Shown here: positions 28,107 to 36,751 of the stretch, piece by piece
Numbering within the stretch: the stretch's first letter is position 1
Layout: every line of letters starts with the position of its first letter
DNA from: a gamma proteobacterium HIMB55
GTDB taxonomy: Bacteria; Pseudomonadota; Gammaproteobacteria; Pseudomonadales; Halieaceae
Direction of reading: 5' to 3'
Length of the DNA stretch: 64,000 nt
Assembly (NCBI GenBank): GCA_000227505.4
Contig: AGIF02000001.1
Coordinates: 950,035-1,014,034, forward strand
The notes under the pieces: generated by a model
Database searches by the model: none
What the model was told of the DNA's origin: nothing
Seen by the model: the letters and a program-made list of their open reading frames with translations, nothing else
Made by a program: the position numbers and the translations under genes

Positions 28107-29372
28107 ATGAATTTTGATATTCCACAGGACATACAGCAATTTCTCGATGAGGTGGACCGCTTTATTGAGCGCGAGATCAAACCGCTAGAAGAGTCAGACG
28201 ACAATATGCGGTTTTTTGATCACCGACGCGAGGATGCCCGTACCGACTGGGATCGCCAGGGACTTCCGAATGAAGAGTGGGAGGCCTTGCTAGCAGAGGC
28301 CAAGCGCCGCGCGATCGCCGCAGGTATATTCAGTTACCCCTTCCCCAGCGAACATGGCGGTCGAGACGGCGGCAACCTAGGGATGGCCATTATCCGGGAG
28401 CACCTAGCTGCGAAAGGGCTTGGGCTGCATAACGATCTGCAGAACGAGCACTCTGTGGTGGGGAATAACATAGGCCTGTTGCTGATGCTTGAGTACGGGA
28501 CACCCGAACAGCAGGTGGAGTGGTTGCCCGGACTCAAAAATGCCACTAGGGGTTTTGCCTTTGGAATCACCGAGCCTGATCACGGGTCTGACGCCACGCA
28601 TATGGAGACAGTAGCCCACCGAGACGGTGATGACTGGGTAATCAACGGCGTGAAGACATGGAACACCGGCGTCCACACGGCGCATAGCGACATGGTGATG
28701 GCACGAACCTCGGGCAGTGCAGGTGATGCCGGTGGCATCACAGCGTTCATGGTGCCGATGGATGCGCCGGGCGTCGAGGTCGAGGAGTATCTATGGACGT
28801 TTAACATGCCATCCGACCACGCGCGGGTACGTTTCACCAACGTCCGCGTCCCCGACTCGGCGATTTTTGCCGGCGAAGGTAGGGGGCTTCAGGTGGTGCA
28901 GCACTTCTTTAATGAAAATCGAATTCGGCAGGCGGCTTCGAGCTTGGGTGCCGCGCAATATTGCGTCAACGAGGCGGTTGCCTATGCGAAGGAACGCAAA
29001 CCCTTCGGCAAACCACTGGCCAGTAATCAGGCAATCCAGTTCCCACTCGTTGATCTTCAGGCCCGTTGCGAGATGCTGAGAGCACTTATACACAAGACCG
29101 CTTGGTTAATGGATCGTGATGGTGCGTTCTCAGTGTCAGATAAAGTATCTATCTGTAATTATCAGGCCAATCAGCTCTGTTGCGAAGCAGCCGATACAGC
29201 TATGCAGGTACACGGTGGTATCGGCTATTCACGCTACAAGCCGTTTGAGCATATTTATCGTCACCACAGACGGTACCGAATTACCGAGGGCGCGGATGAA
29301 ATTCAGAAGCGCCGCGTGGCGGGGTATCTTTTTGGCTTTATGAGTCAGAGAAAGCCCAAAGGTGTGAGCTAA
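28107..29372 (+). CDS. Acyl-CoA dehydrogenase, ACAD10/11-like
   Basis: 421 residues. FAD-dependent acyl-CoA dehydrogenase fold: FAFGITEPDHGSDATHMET flavin/substrate loop, RQAASSLGAAQYCVNEAVAYAKERKPFGKPL helix, AMQVHGGIGYSRY and C-terminal ITEGADEIQKR. The acidic DDNMRFFDHRREDAR insertion near residue 35 resembles the ACAD10/11 group rather than short-chain enzymes. The next gene, five bases downstream, is a kinase of the type fused to ACAD in animal ACAD10/11 and adjacent to it in bacterial 4-hydroxyacid pathways. Likely role: handling a phosphorylated 4-hydroxyacyl-CoA (inference). Confidence 0.88.
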   Translation: MNFDIPQDIQQFLDEVDRFIEREIKPLEESDDNMRFFDHRREDARTDWDRQGLPNEEWEALLAEAKRRAIAAGIFSYPFPSEHGGRDGGNLGMAIIREHLAAKGLGLHNDLQNEHSVVGNNIGLLLMLEYGTPEQQVEWLPGLKNATRGFAFGITEPDHGSDATHMETVAHRDGDDWVINGVKTWNTGVHTAHSDMVMARTSGSAGDAGGITAFMVPMDAPGVEVEEYLWTFNMPSDHARVRFTNVRVPDSAIFAGEGRGLQVVQHFFNENRIRQAASSLGAAQYCVNEAVAYAKERKPFGKPLASNQAIQFPLVDLQARCEMLRALIHKTAWLMDRDGAFSVSDKVSICNYQANQLCCEAADTAMQVHGGIGYSRYKPFEHIYRHHRRYRITEGADEIQKRRVAGYLFGFMSQRKPKGVS

Positions 29373-29377
29373 TACCC

Positions 29378-30811
29378 GTGGAGCCCTCGTTTGAGAACAA
29401 TCTCGCTACTGTGATTGCGAGGCGCTTTGAAGGGGCCAAACTGACGTCTGTTAATCAGCTGACAGCAGGTGCATCGCAGCAGACGTTTCGCCTTACCGTC
29501 GAGGAGGGTTCCGGCGAGACATCGGTGTATGCCTTTCGCCGGGCTCAACCCGGTTTGGAGTCTTCGTCCTACGGGCAGTTGCCGCCTAGCCTTGAAGTAG
29601 AGCTTCTACAGCTTGCTGCTGAGGGAAACGTTCCAGTCCCAGAAATACACTGTGTAGTGGGAGCTGAGGATGGTTTAGGTGATGGTTACATCATGGAATG
29701 GCTAGAGGGCGAGACCATGGGGCAGCGCATCATAAAACTGCCTGAGCTCGCAGATGCCCGCGAATCTTTGGCGTTTGAATGCGGACAAGCATTGGCGCGA
29801 ATCCATGCATTACCGGTTTCAAGGTCACTCTCGGAAAAGCTTCATAGTGTGTCGCCTGAGGCCTTGGTGCGAGAGACTTGGGATGCCTACAAAGCGCTTG
29901 ATACCCCTCAATCAATGATCGACTACACGGCACAGTGGTTGCTGAGCCACTTGCCACAAGATTCGAGAACGACGTTGGTTCATGGGGATTTCAGGAACGG
30001 CAATTTGATGGTGACGCCAGACGGTATCAAAGCGGTTCTCGATTGGGAGCTTTGCCATATCGGCGACCCAATGCGGGATCTTGGCTGGCTTTGTGTGAAT
30101 TCGTGGCGGTTCGGTAACCGATCGCTGCCAGTAGGTGGATTTGGAAGGGTCGAGGAGCTCGTTGCCGGCTATGAGTCTGTATCAAGCCACCGCGTAGATC
30201 GGGATGCACTCCGATTCTGGGAGGTATTTGGCTCATTCTGGTGGTCAATTACGACACTTGGGATGGCAAAAACCTGGCGAACAGGCGAGACGCCCTCGGT
30301 AGAGCGCCCGGTGATCGGGCGGCGAAGCACCGAGGCGCAAATGGATTGCGTGAATCTCCTGATTCCGGGCAAAGTAACATCGTTAATTGAGGCGGTTGAA
30401 GATCAAAATTTGCCGTCTGCGAGTGAGCTCATCAATTCGGTTCAGTCGCACCTGCGTGAACACGTAGCAGAAAAACTTGAGGGCGCGGATAAATTCTTAG
30501 TTCGAGTTGCCATTAACTCGCTCTCTATCGCTGATCGAGAACTTGCTTACCGTGATCAAGCAGAGCGGGCTGAGCGGGTAGGTTTAAGCGCGTTACTGAG
30601 CGACCCGGAAAATGCTGACAGGCCCTTTGCTGCGGACGCTGCAGACATGTGCGGTAAGGCCGACACATTGGCAGATCTTAGATGGCGGTTAGTCACAGCA
30701 CTTAGAGAACATAAGCCACTCAATGCAAAAATCCTCGAGGAACACCTGCGTCAAACAGTGGCTCACAGACTCTTCATAGATCAGCCGAAGTATTCAGCAC
30801 TAATCGACTGA
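29378..30811 (+). CDS. APH-fold kinase fused to a DUF6285-like domain
   Basis: 477 residues. Residues 20-330 are an aminoglycoside-phosphotransferase-fold kinase: Brenner motif VHGDFRNGNL (201-210) with catalytic Asp204, and metal Asp222 in LDWE. Residues about 345-474 match my memory of DUF6285, normally a separate small protein encoded beside such kinases: LREHVAEKLEGADKFLVRVA, NSLSIADREL and the terminal HLRQTVAHRLFIDQPKY. GTG start five bases after the acyl-CoA dehydrogenase stop, so coupled. The neighbourhood suggests phosphorylation of a hydroxyacyl-CoA, not antibiotic resistance. The fusion itself supports an interaction between the two domains. Confidence 0.8.
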   Translation: MEPSFENNLATVIARRFEGAKLTSVNQLTAGASQQTFRLTVEEGSGETSVYAFRRAQPGLESSSYGQLPPSLEVELLQLAAEGNVPVPEIHCVVGAEDGLGDGYIMEWLEGETMGQRIIKLPELADARESLAFECGQALARIHALPVSRSLSEKLHSVSPEALVRETWDAYKALDTPQSMIDYTAQWLLSHLPQDSRTTLVHGDFRNGNLMVTPDGIKAVLDWELCHIGDPMRDLGWLCVNSWRFGNRSLPVGGFGRVEELVAGYESVSSHRVDRDALRFWEVFGSFWWSITTLGMAKTWRTGETPSVERPVIGRRSTEAQMDCVNLLIPGKVTSLIEAVEDQNLPSASELINSVQSHLREHVAEKLEGADKFLVRVAINSLSIADRELAYRDQAERAERVGLSALLSDPENADRPFAADAADMCGKADTLADLRWRLVTALREHKPLNAKILEEHLRQTVAHRLFIDQPKYSALID

Positions 30812-30930
30812 ACATTTACAGCAGTTGATCTACAGAGATGCTAATTAACGGATTGCAATTGGCCAATGTCTTGGCAGTACCCAAGTGCGATCTTCTCTGG
30901 ATAGTAGCGTCAAAAATTGCGCCCGGAGAG

Positions 30931-31005
30931 TGGCCCCCCGCCCTAGAATCGAACTAGGAGCCCAGCTTTAGGAGAGCCGTGTTTTATCCATTAAACTAGC
31001 GGGGG
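30931..31005 (-). tRNA. tRNA-Arg, anticodon CCT
   Basis: A 75-base cloverleaf on the minus strand: acceptor stem of seven G-C pairs (5' CCCCCGC with 3' GCGGGGG), D stem GTTT/AAAC, anticodon stem CGGCT/AGCTG around loop CTCCTAA (anticodon at 30970-30972), four-base variable loop, T stem CCTAG/CTAGG with loop TTCGATT, discriminator G and encoded CCA. Reads AGG arginine codons. It has its own sigma70-type promoter at 31043-31071. No integrase or repeated attachment sequence is seen beside it. The 119 bases between it and the kinase gene (30812-30930) hold no gene I can recognise, only a ten-base palindrome ATTGGCCAAT (30858-30867). Confidence 0.95.
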
Positions 31006-31042
31006 ATTAGTCACCGGTCTTAAAACTGCGATGACGACGCGG

Positions 31043-31071
31043 AAGATACAATAGCCCGATAGGACGGTCAA
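31043..31071 (-). promoter_or_regulatory. Sigma70 promoter of the tRNA-Arg gene
   Basis: Read on the minus strand: -35 TTGACC (31071-31066), a 17-base spacer, -10 TATCTT (31048-31043), then a GC-rich discriminator. Transcription would start near 31036, about 30 bases before the mature tRNA. The GC-rich discriminator is the pattern seen in stringently controlled stable-RNA promoters. Confidence 0.65.
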
Positions 31072-31141
31072 AGCTCGTTGATTTATCCTTGCAGTAGCGT
31101 ATCGGGGTTATCATGACCCCACGTGTCAGCAGAGGCAACTT

Positions 31142-32329
31142 GTGTCATCCCGAAGAGTGCAATTTAAGTCCGCCGTGAGCGGTCAACGCAAATCCTCGCA
31201 AAGAATCGATGACTTTGAAGTTGTTATTCGTGATTTGACGAGCGACGGTCGCGGGGTCGGAGAGGCTCCTGACGGACAGGTTGTCTTTGTTGGTGGCGCT
31301 TGGGTGGACGAGCGTGTTCATGTACGGCGCACGCGTCAGGGCGCTAAGACAAGTACCCAACTCATCAACGTTATTGATGCTTGTGAAGAGCGAGTAGAGC
31401 CTGCCTGCACGCATCATCGTGAGAATCAATGCGGTGGCTGCCCTTGGATGTTTATCAGCTATGAAGCGCAGTTATCCGCCAAAGCCGATAAATTGAAAGC
31501 TTCGCTTGAGTCGCTCAATGCAAGTCAAATAGCCCCTATCGTTCATCCGTCACCACGCCAGTGGGGTTATCGCAATCGCGCGCAGCTAAAAACAAATGGA
31601 AAGGCCTTGGGTTATTTGGCAACTAGTTCTCATGACATTGTGGACGTCAGTATCTGTCCAATACTAACGGAGCCAAATCAGGCGGAACTCACACAGCTTC
31701 GAGAGGAGCTGCCCAATAATAAATGGCGGCCTAAATCGAGGCAAAAGTGGGTGACTTTGGATATCGATGATCAGCGATCGTCAACGTTGGTTAATCAACG
31801 TCAACCCTTTCGACAGGCCAACGATGATCAAAATGCCGCCATGAGCCGATGGCTGGCTGATACCCTCAAGTCACTTGTGCCATCGGCTGGGGTTCTAGAA
31901 TTATTCTGTGGTAGCGGCAACTTGACCTCAGTTCTCGCTGGCTGCTTCCCCAACCACCAGATAACGGCGGTAGAGGGGGACGATTGGGCGCTCGAACAAC
32001 TGTTATCCCTTGGGCTTCCCAACGTGGAGACACAAGGCAGAAATCTCTTCAGCGCGACAGACATTGCGGCTATGTCGGCGATCCTTCCCGAGGGTCAAGG
32101 GATCGTTTTGGATCCGCCCAGAGACGGCTTGAAGGAGCGTAATGCACTGATTCCTTTATTCTCTGAGTCGCCGTGGGTGGTTTATATATCCTGCAACCTC
32201 GCTACGTGGCAGCGTGATGCTCACTTTCTTCAAGAGCAGGGTTTGAGTCTCACGCAAGTCGAGGGGTTAGACATGTTCCCGCAAACACCGCATCTAGAGG
32301 TGCTGTCGGTGTTTGAGCGGAAGCACTGA
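31142..32329 (+). CDS. TrmA/RlmC/RlmD-family RNA m5U methyltransferase
   Basis: 395 residues. TRAM domain (about 23-80, VVIRDLTSDGRGVGEAPDG), a [4Fe-4S] site formed by Cys89, Cys97 and Cys100 (CGGCPW) with a fourth Cys in ISICP near 175, and a SAM-binding domain with VLELFCGSGNLT. The catalytic cysteine is in YISCNLATWQRD and the general-base Glu in PQTPHLE. That makes it a uridine-C5 methyltransferase of rRNA or tRNA. It is shorter than RlmD and the exact target (U747, U1939 or tRNA U54) cannot be fixed, so no symbol is given. GTG start at 31142; a small hairpin GGGGT/ACCCC lies at 31104-31120 in its leader. Confidence 0.88.
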   Translation: MSSRRVQFKSAVSGQRKSSQRIDDFEVVIRDLTSDGRGVGEAPDGQVVFVGGAWVDERVHVRRTRQGAKTSTQLINVIDACEERVEPACTHHRENQCGGCPWMFISYEAQLSAKADKLKASLESLNASQIAPIVHPSPRQWGYRNRAQLKTNGKALGYLATSSHDIVDVSICPILTEPNQAELTQLREELPNNKWRPKSRQKWVTLDIDDQRSSTLVNQRQPFRQANDDQNAAMSRWLADTLKSLVPSAGVLELFCGSGNLTSVLAGCFPNHQITAVEGDDWALEQLLSLGLPNVETQGRNLFSATDIAAMSAILPEGQGIVLDPPRDGLKERNALIPLFSESPWVVYISCNLATWQRDAHFLQEQGLSLTQVEGLDMFPQTPHLEVLSVFERKH

Positions 32330-32522
32330 GTCTTTTCTGCGAGTGTTGAAAGGGTGTCGCACGACTACTATTTAGTGTTGCGAATTAATGGTGCTAAGAG
32401 CAGCGGTGCAAAAAAGCAGTGGTTCAAAAGAGACGTGGTATAGAAGAGCGTTAAGCAGCCACTCAATCGGGCCTTTTGGGTCGTGTACTGACTTACTCCA
32501 CATCGACTTTCGATGGCCTGAC

Positions 32523-33641
32523 TTAGGCTTGTAGATAGGCTGCAACATCACTAAAACTTCCGCTGAAGACAACCCGGCGCTTTTTGGACTTGAGTTGATA
32601 GTCGTACATTGGGTCGTAGTAATCCCTGAGCAAAATTTCTATCCACTCTTTGTGTGCGTTTGCATCGCCGGCACGGTGCTCTGAAATAGCACTCTCGAGA
32701 ATCGTGGATAAGGCCGAATACCGAACACCACCCAAACGCTTCTGAATATTTTGCATGCTGGCTCTAAGCGATTCAGCGAAGACCTCAAACGCGTGTGCTT
32801 CATCAGCGTAAGCTTCACACCAGTCCCTGTGATTTTGAAGAATGTAGTTTTCCCAGGAGTGGTCCACACGCTCATTCAAGCCCGCCTCAATGGTGATGAC
32901 AGGAGAGCTCGCCAAGGCGGCCTGAAGAGGTAAGGGTAGGGCGCAGCGCCCGATGAGACGGCTCTCATCCTCGACTGCTACTGTCGCTACCTCTCTATGC
33001 CACACCTTAAGGAAGGCGATCGAAACCGCGTTCTCAAAATTGATCTGGCTGGGTTGCGGTGTAACGCGCTTACCGAAGGCACTGCCTCGATGATTGGCTA
33101 AACCCTCGAGATCAATCGTTGCGAGTCGCGACGATTCACCGCATTGGTTGAGCATTGCTGTTTTGGCGACACCCGTCCGGCCCGCGACAACGACAATATT
33201 CAAATCGTGCAAGGCGGATTCTAGGCCATCGATGAGAAAACGGCGGAGCGCTTTATAGCCTCCCTCTATCAAAGGGACATCAATTCCGCACTCTCTCAGC
33301 CAGTCTTGTGTCGTTTGCGATCGTAGCCCGCCTCGAAAGCAGAAAAGTGCTGCGGTTGGTGATCCCTCAAACGCCTGAATCCAGCTGGAGAGTCGTTCAG
33401 CCTTTGTATCACCCGAGACAAGTTTGTGGCCGAGAGCTATAGCTGCCTTCTGTCCCTGCTCGGCGTAACAAATGCCAACCTGCTCTCGCTCAACGTTGTT
33501 CATCAATGGGAGGTTTACTGCCGTTGGGAAACTACCTTTCTCGAACTCGATGGGTGCTCGCGTATCCACCAGTACGCGATCCTCAGCAAAAAGGCGCAGG
33601 AACTCACTGGGAGTAATGTTATTCGGGTTGGATTTAGTCAC
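32523..33641 (-). CDS. mnmH: tRNA 2-selenouridine synthase
   Basis: 372 residues. Replaces sulfur by selenium in 2-thiouridine at the tRNA wobble position, via a geranylated intermediate. N-terminal rhodanese domain (about 10-135) with the catalytic Cys101 in ALFCFRGGLRSQ; P-loop-like GRTGVAKT (154-161), then a C-terminal helical domain. Eight-base overlap with selD, which supplies its selenophosphate. GTG start. A 193-base gap to the convergent methyltransferase contains nothing recognisable. The gene is also known as selU or ybbB. Confidence 0.93.
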   Translation of the reverse strand: MTKSNPNNITPSEFLRLFAEDRVLVDTRAPIEFEKGSFPTAVNLPLMNNVEREQVGICYAEQGQKAAIALGHKLVSGDTKAERLSSWIQAFEGSPTAALFCFRGGLRSQTTQDWLRECGIDVPLIEGGYKALRRFLIDGLESALHDLNIVVVAGRTGVAKTAMLNQCGESSRLATIDLEGLANHRGSAFGKRVTPQPSQINFENAVSIAFLKVWHREVATVAVEDESRLIGRCALPLPLQAALASSPVITIEAGLNERVDHSWENYILQNHRDWCEAYADEAHAFEVFAESLRASMQNIQKRLGGVRYSALSTILESAISEHRAGDANAHKEWIEILLRDYYDPMYDYQLKSKKRRVVFSGSFSDVAAYLQA

Positions 33642-34701
33642 GAAGTATCATCTTGGGCGTGCTCGAAGCTGCTGTAGACAGCGTGCCAATCGACGTGCTG
33701 GGAAGGTCTGCTGCCTGCAAGACCGATTGCACCTGTGCACAGGCCTCGGGTCTCACGGATACCAGGAGGCCTCCGCTGGTTTGGGGGTCGCAGAGAATGG
33801 CGCGCTGAAAATCTGACAGCTCGGGCATGTGATTTGCGACGGACTCGAAGTTACGCCCCGTGCCCCCGGGAATGCAGCCTTGATCGATGTAGAGCTGTAA
33901 ATCTCCGAAGGTGGGAATTGCGGACCAATCGAGCGTGGCGTCAAGCCCACTGCCTCGCATCATCTCAGTGAGATGTCCTGCGAGGCCAAAGCCAGTGACA
34001 TCCGTCATCGCTGTCACGCCATCGATGGAAGATAGCTCAGCGCCAATCATGTTCAACGTTCGCATGCTCTGACTCGCGAGCACCAAATCTCGAGACGAGG
34101 CTTTCTCACGTTTTCCTGCGGTACTGATAATGCCGACACCCAGCGGTTTGGTCAGAAAGAGAGCGTCACCTGCTGTAGCCGTGTCGTTCCGCCTGAGACG
34201 GTCTATGTCGACCAGCCCGGATACTGCGAGGCCAAAAATAGGCTCTGAGACATCGATGCTATGGCCTCCCGCAAGCGCGATACCTGCTTCTGCGCAAGTG
34301 GCACGAGCACCCGCAAGTACTTTGCTTGCGACCTCAGGTGCGAGTGTATCCACCGGCCAACCCAAAATTGCGATGGCCACGGTAGGCCGGCCGCCCATGG
34401 CGTAAATATCACTGATAGCATTGGTTGCTGCGATCTGACCGAAGTCCCAAGGGTCATCAACGATTGGCGTGAAGAAGTCCGTGGTACTCAGCAGGGCACG
34501 CCCGTCGCCGATATCCACTGCTGCCGAATCGTCTCGTGAGTCGTTGCCAACCAGTAAGGCCGCTGTATTGTTGGTGCTCTCATCACCACCACTTCCTGTC
34601 TCAACACCCGTCAGTATGCGACGTAAAACCTCGGGTGAAAGTTTGCATCCACAACCTGCTGCGGGACTGAATTGCGTGAGTCGGATTGTTTCCGTTGTCA
34701 T
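33634..34701 (-). CDS. selD: Selenide, water dikinase (selenophosphate synthetase)
   Basis: 355 residues from ATG 34701, which places Cys17 and Lys20 (GCGCK) exactly where the E. coli enzyme has its catalytic pair. The frame is open up to 34851, but that extra part reads into the neighbouring transglycosylase promoter and is not SelD-like. Makes monoselenophosphate from selenide and ATP. Active-site residue 17 is cysteine rather than selenocysteine. Cotranscribed with mnmH (overlap 33634-33641). selA/selB are not in the window, so the visible use of selenium is tRNA modification. Confidence 0.94.
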   Translation of the reverse strand: MTTETIRLTQFSPAAGCGCKLSPEVLRRILTGVETGSGGDESTNNTAALLVGNDSRDDSAAVDIGDGRALLSTTDFFTPIVDDPWDFGQIAATNAISDIYAMGGRPTVAIAILGWPVDTLAPEVASKVLAGARATCAEAGIALAGGHSIDVSEPIFGLAVSGLVDIDRLRRNDTATAGDALFLTKPLGVGIISTAGKREKASSRDLVLASQSMRTLNMIGAELSSIDGVTAMTDVTGFGLAGHLTEMMRGSGLDATLDWSAIPTFGDLQLYIDQGCIPGGTGRNFESVANHMPELSDFQRAILCDPQTSGGLLVSVRPEACAQVQSVLQAADLPSTSIGTLSTAASSTPKMILRD

Positions 34702-34768
34702 ACTGCTCTCAAATACTGCTGAGTGATTGGGTGAGTTTAATTCATTGAAAAAATGCTGCGCTCGCTTC

Positions 34769-36721
34769 ATGCTCACGCCGATGTTCAATGTTGTACCCAC
34801 AAACTCTCGCATAGTCCGTAGCGCTTGTCTCCTCGCGCTGCTGTGCGGCAAGCTGTTGAGCCTCTCGGCGATTGCCGAGTCCGCTGCTGAAACTGTTGAT
34901 GAGACAGTTGAGCATTCGAGGCAAAAATTCCAGCTTGCCGTAAAGGAATTAAGATCGGGTGCAGGACCACGCTATCAGTTATTGCGGCAAGAACTCGCTG
35001 ATTACCCGCTAGCGATGTACCTAGATGCACTCGTTATCGAGGGTAACTTGCATTACGCGACCGCAGACGAGATGAAGACATTTATGGCGTCGGCTGGCGA
35101 CTCACCGCTTGCCATGCGCACGTTACGAAGTTTTGTACGCCACAAAGTTGAAGATCGTCGTTGGCAAACAATTATCGAAGTCACCGATCGATCTGATCTA
35201 AGCACTGAGCTGAGCTGTCACAGAGCCCACGCCCTCTTGAACAGGCGGCGTGCAAGCAGCGCGATACCCCTCCTCAACAGTGCATGGAGCGTGGGAAAGT
35301 CCCAGATAAAAGCCTGTGATCCTGCGTTCAAAACATGGTTCAAGCATTCGGGCCCGACTGACGATGTTGTCTGGGAGCGCGCGCTGAAAGCGGCAGATGC
35401 ACGTAACAGTTACCTTTTAAGGTATCTGCAACGGTTTGCTTCGAGAGATTTAAAGCGCAGTTTGGCCGACTTAGCTGAGATTTATCGCCGACCTGATCGC
35501 GTTACTCAGAAAGTACGTGGGCGTGCAGTTCATCAGCGGGATATTGCTTATGTCGGTGTAAAACGGCTCGCTCGAGTAAATCCAGGTAAGGCTTACAACG
35601 CCCTACAAGAACTGAAAACAAGATTCGATTTTGAAACTGGTCAGTTAAGTGAAATGCAGGGTCTCATCGTGCGCCACAGTCTGTTTGCAAAGAGCGCAGC
35701 CCCAGCTCAGTGGATACTTGAACAGCTTATGGCACTTGATGACGATGAACTCACTGAAATCCACCTGCGAGCGAAGATAGAAACGGCTGATTGGACGGGT
35801 TTCAGAGAGGCATACACGTGGCTCTCAGCGGAAAAGCAAAGCACGGATGAATGGCGCTATTGGCGGGCCATTGCGGCGGGGCCAGGGGAGGCTGAGTTGG
35901 CGCAAACGACGTTTGAGCAACTCGCTGAAGGACGCGGTTTCCACGCCTATCTTGCAGCAACCACATTGGCTAAACCGTTGTCCTTGGGGATGATGCCGGA
36001 TGCGGCAGAGGAGACGATAACGGCGAGCCACGCTGTCGTTGAGCGCGTTAGTGAGCTTCTCGCCTTAGGCATGGATTGGGAGGCGCGAACTGAGTTTCGT
36101 AGTGGGCTTGATGAACCCGATATTGCGCTCTCCTTGGCAGAATTAGCCGCTTCTAGTGAAAGACATTCGTGGGCTATTGAAGCAGCTGCCGCAGCAGGCG
36201 CATGGGGGCGGGTGGATTTACGTTTTCCCTTGGTATTCGAGGATGAGTTTGAGAGTGCCGCTAAGGAGTCGGGCTTGTCTGTCGAGGCTCTGTTGGCGGT
36301 TGCACGGCGGGAAAGTGCCTTATCACCCGATGCCGTCTCCGAGGTGGGTGCGCGGGGCCTCATGCAACTTATGCCCAGCACGGCTCGGCTTACTGCGAGA
36401 AAGCATAACTACCGATACTCGCGCTCGCGGTTGATGCGCCCTGGCTACAATACAGCTGTGGGCGGTCTCTACTACGCCGATTTAATCGACAACTATGGGG
36501 GCAACCGAGTCTTGGCTTTGGCTGCTTACAACGCTGGACCTAACAGGGTTAGACGCTGGCGTGAGGGTGGGTTGAGTGTCGCACGCTGGGTCGACACCAT
36601 CCCATTCAAGGAAACCAGAGAGTATGTTCGTGCCGTCTTGGCGTACAACGTGATATACAGTCTTAAAGCGGGCACTGCGGTTGAGTTTCTATCCGAGTCT
36701 GAGCTTGCGCCAAATTATTAA
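34769..36721 (+). CDS. Soluble lytic murein transglycosylase (Slt70-like)
   Basis: About 650 residues. An N-terminal signal peptide (VRSACLLALLCGKLLSLSAIA) leads into a long all-helical U-shaped superhelix (roughly 50-450), then a C-terminal SLT domain with the catalytic Glu in AVARRESALSPDAVS, plus GARGLMQLMPSTA and LALAAYNAGPNRVRRW. Cleaves glycan strands of peptidoglycan to 1,6-anhydro ends in the periplasm. The start is uncertain: ATG 34769, ATG 34781 or TTG 34727, none with a clear ribosome-binding site. Divergent from selD. Confidence 0.88.
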   Translation: MLTPMFNVVPTNSRIVRSACLLALLCGKLLSLSAIAESAAETVDETVEHSRQKFQLAVKELRSGAGPRYQLLRQELADYPLAMYLDALVIEGNLHYATADEMKTFMASAGDSPLAMRTLRSFVRHKVEDRRWQTIIEVTDRSDLSTELSCHRAHALLNRRRASSAIPLLNSAWSVGKSQIKACDPAFKTWFKHSGPTDDVVWERALKAADARNSYLLRYLQRFASRDLKRSLADLAEIYRRPDRVTQKVRGRAVHQRDIAYVGVKRLARVNPGKAYNALQELKTRFDFETGQLSEMQGLIVRHSLFAKSAAPAQWILEQLMALDDDELTEIHLRAKIETADWTGFREAYTWLSAEKQSTDEWRYWRAIAAGPGEAELAQTTFEQLAEGRGFHAYLAATTLAKPLSLGMMPDAAEETITASHAVVERVSELLALGMDWEARTEFRSGLDEPDIALSLAELAASSERHSWAIEAAAAAGAWGRVDLRFPLVFEDEFESAAKESGLSVEALLAVARRESALSPDAVSEVGARGLMQLMPSTARLTARKHNYRYSRSRLMRPGYNTAVGGLYYADLIDNYGGNRVLALAAYNAGPNRVRRWREGGLSVARWVDTIPFKETREYVRAVLAYNVIYSLKAGTAVEFLSESELAPNY

Positions 36722-36751
36722 AAACCATTACCAAAATAAGGGGTGATAACA

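Noticed and set aside
29378-30811. Aminoglycoside resistance gene
   Set aside because: The kinase fold is shared, but the acyl-CoA dehydrogenase partner and extra C-terminal domain point to metabolism, not resistance.
30812-31141. Possible mobile-element attachment site at the tRNA-Arg gene
   Set aside because: No integrase, no direct repeat of the tRNA 3' end and no foreign-looking genes nearby.
32372-32572. 66-codon minus-strand frame in the gap beyond mnmH
   Set aside because: Partly overlaps mnmH, has no family resemblance and no convincing start site.
33634-34701. Selenocysteine (in-frame TGA) in selD or nearby
   Set aside because: Position 17 is a normal Cys codon and no open frame continues sensibly through a TGA.
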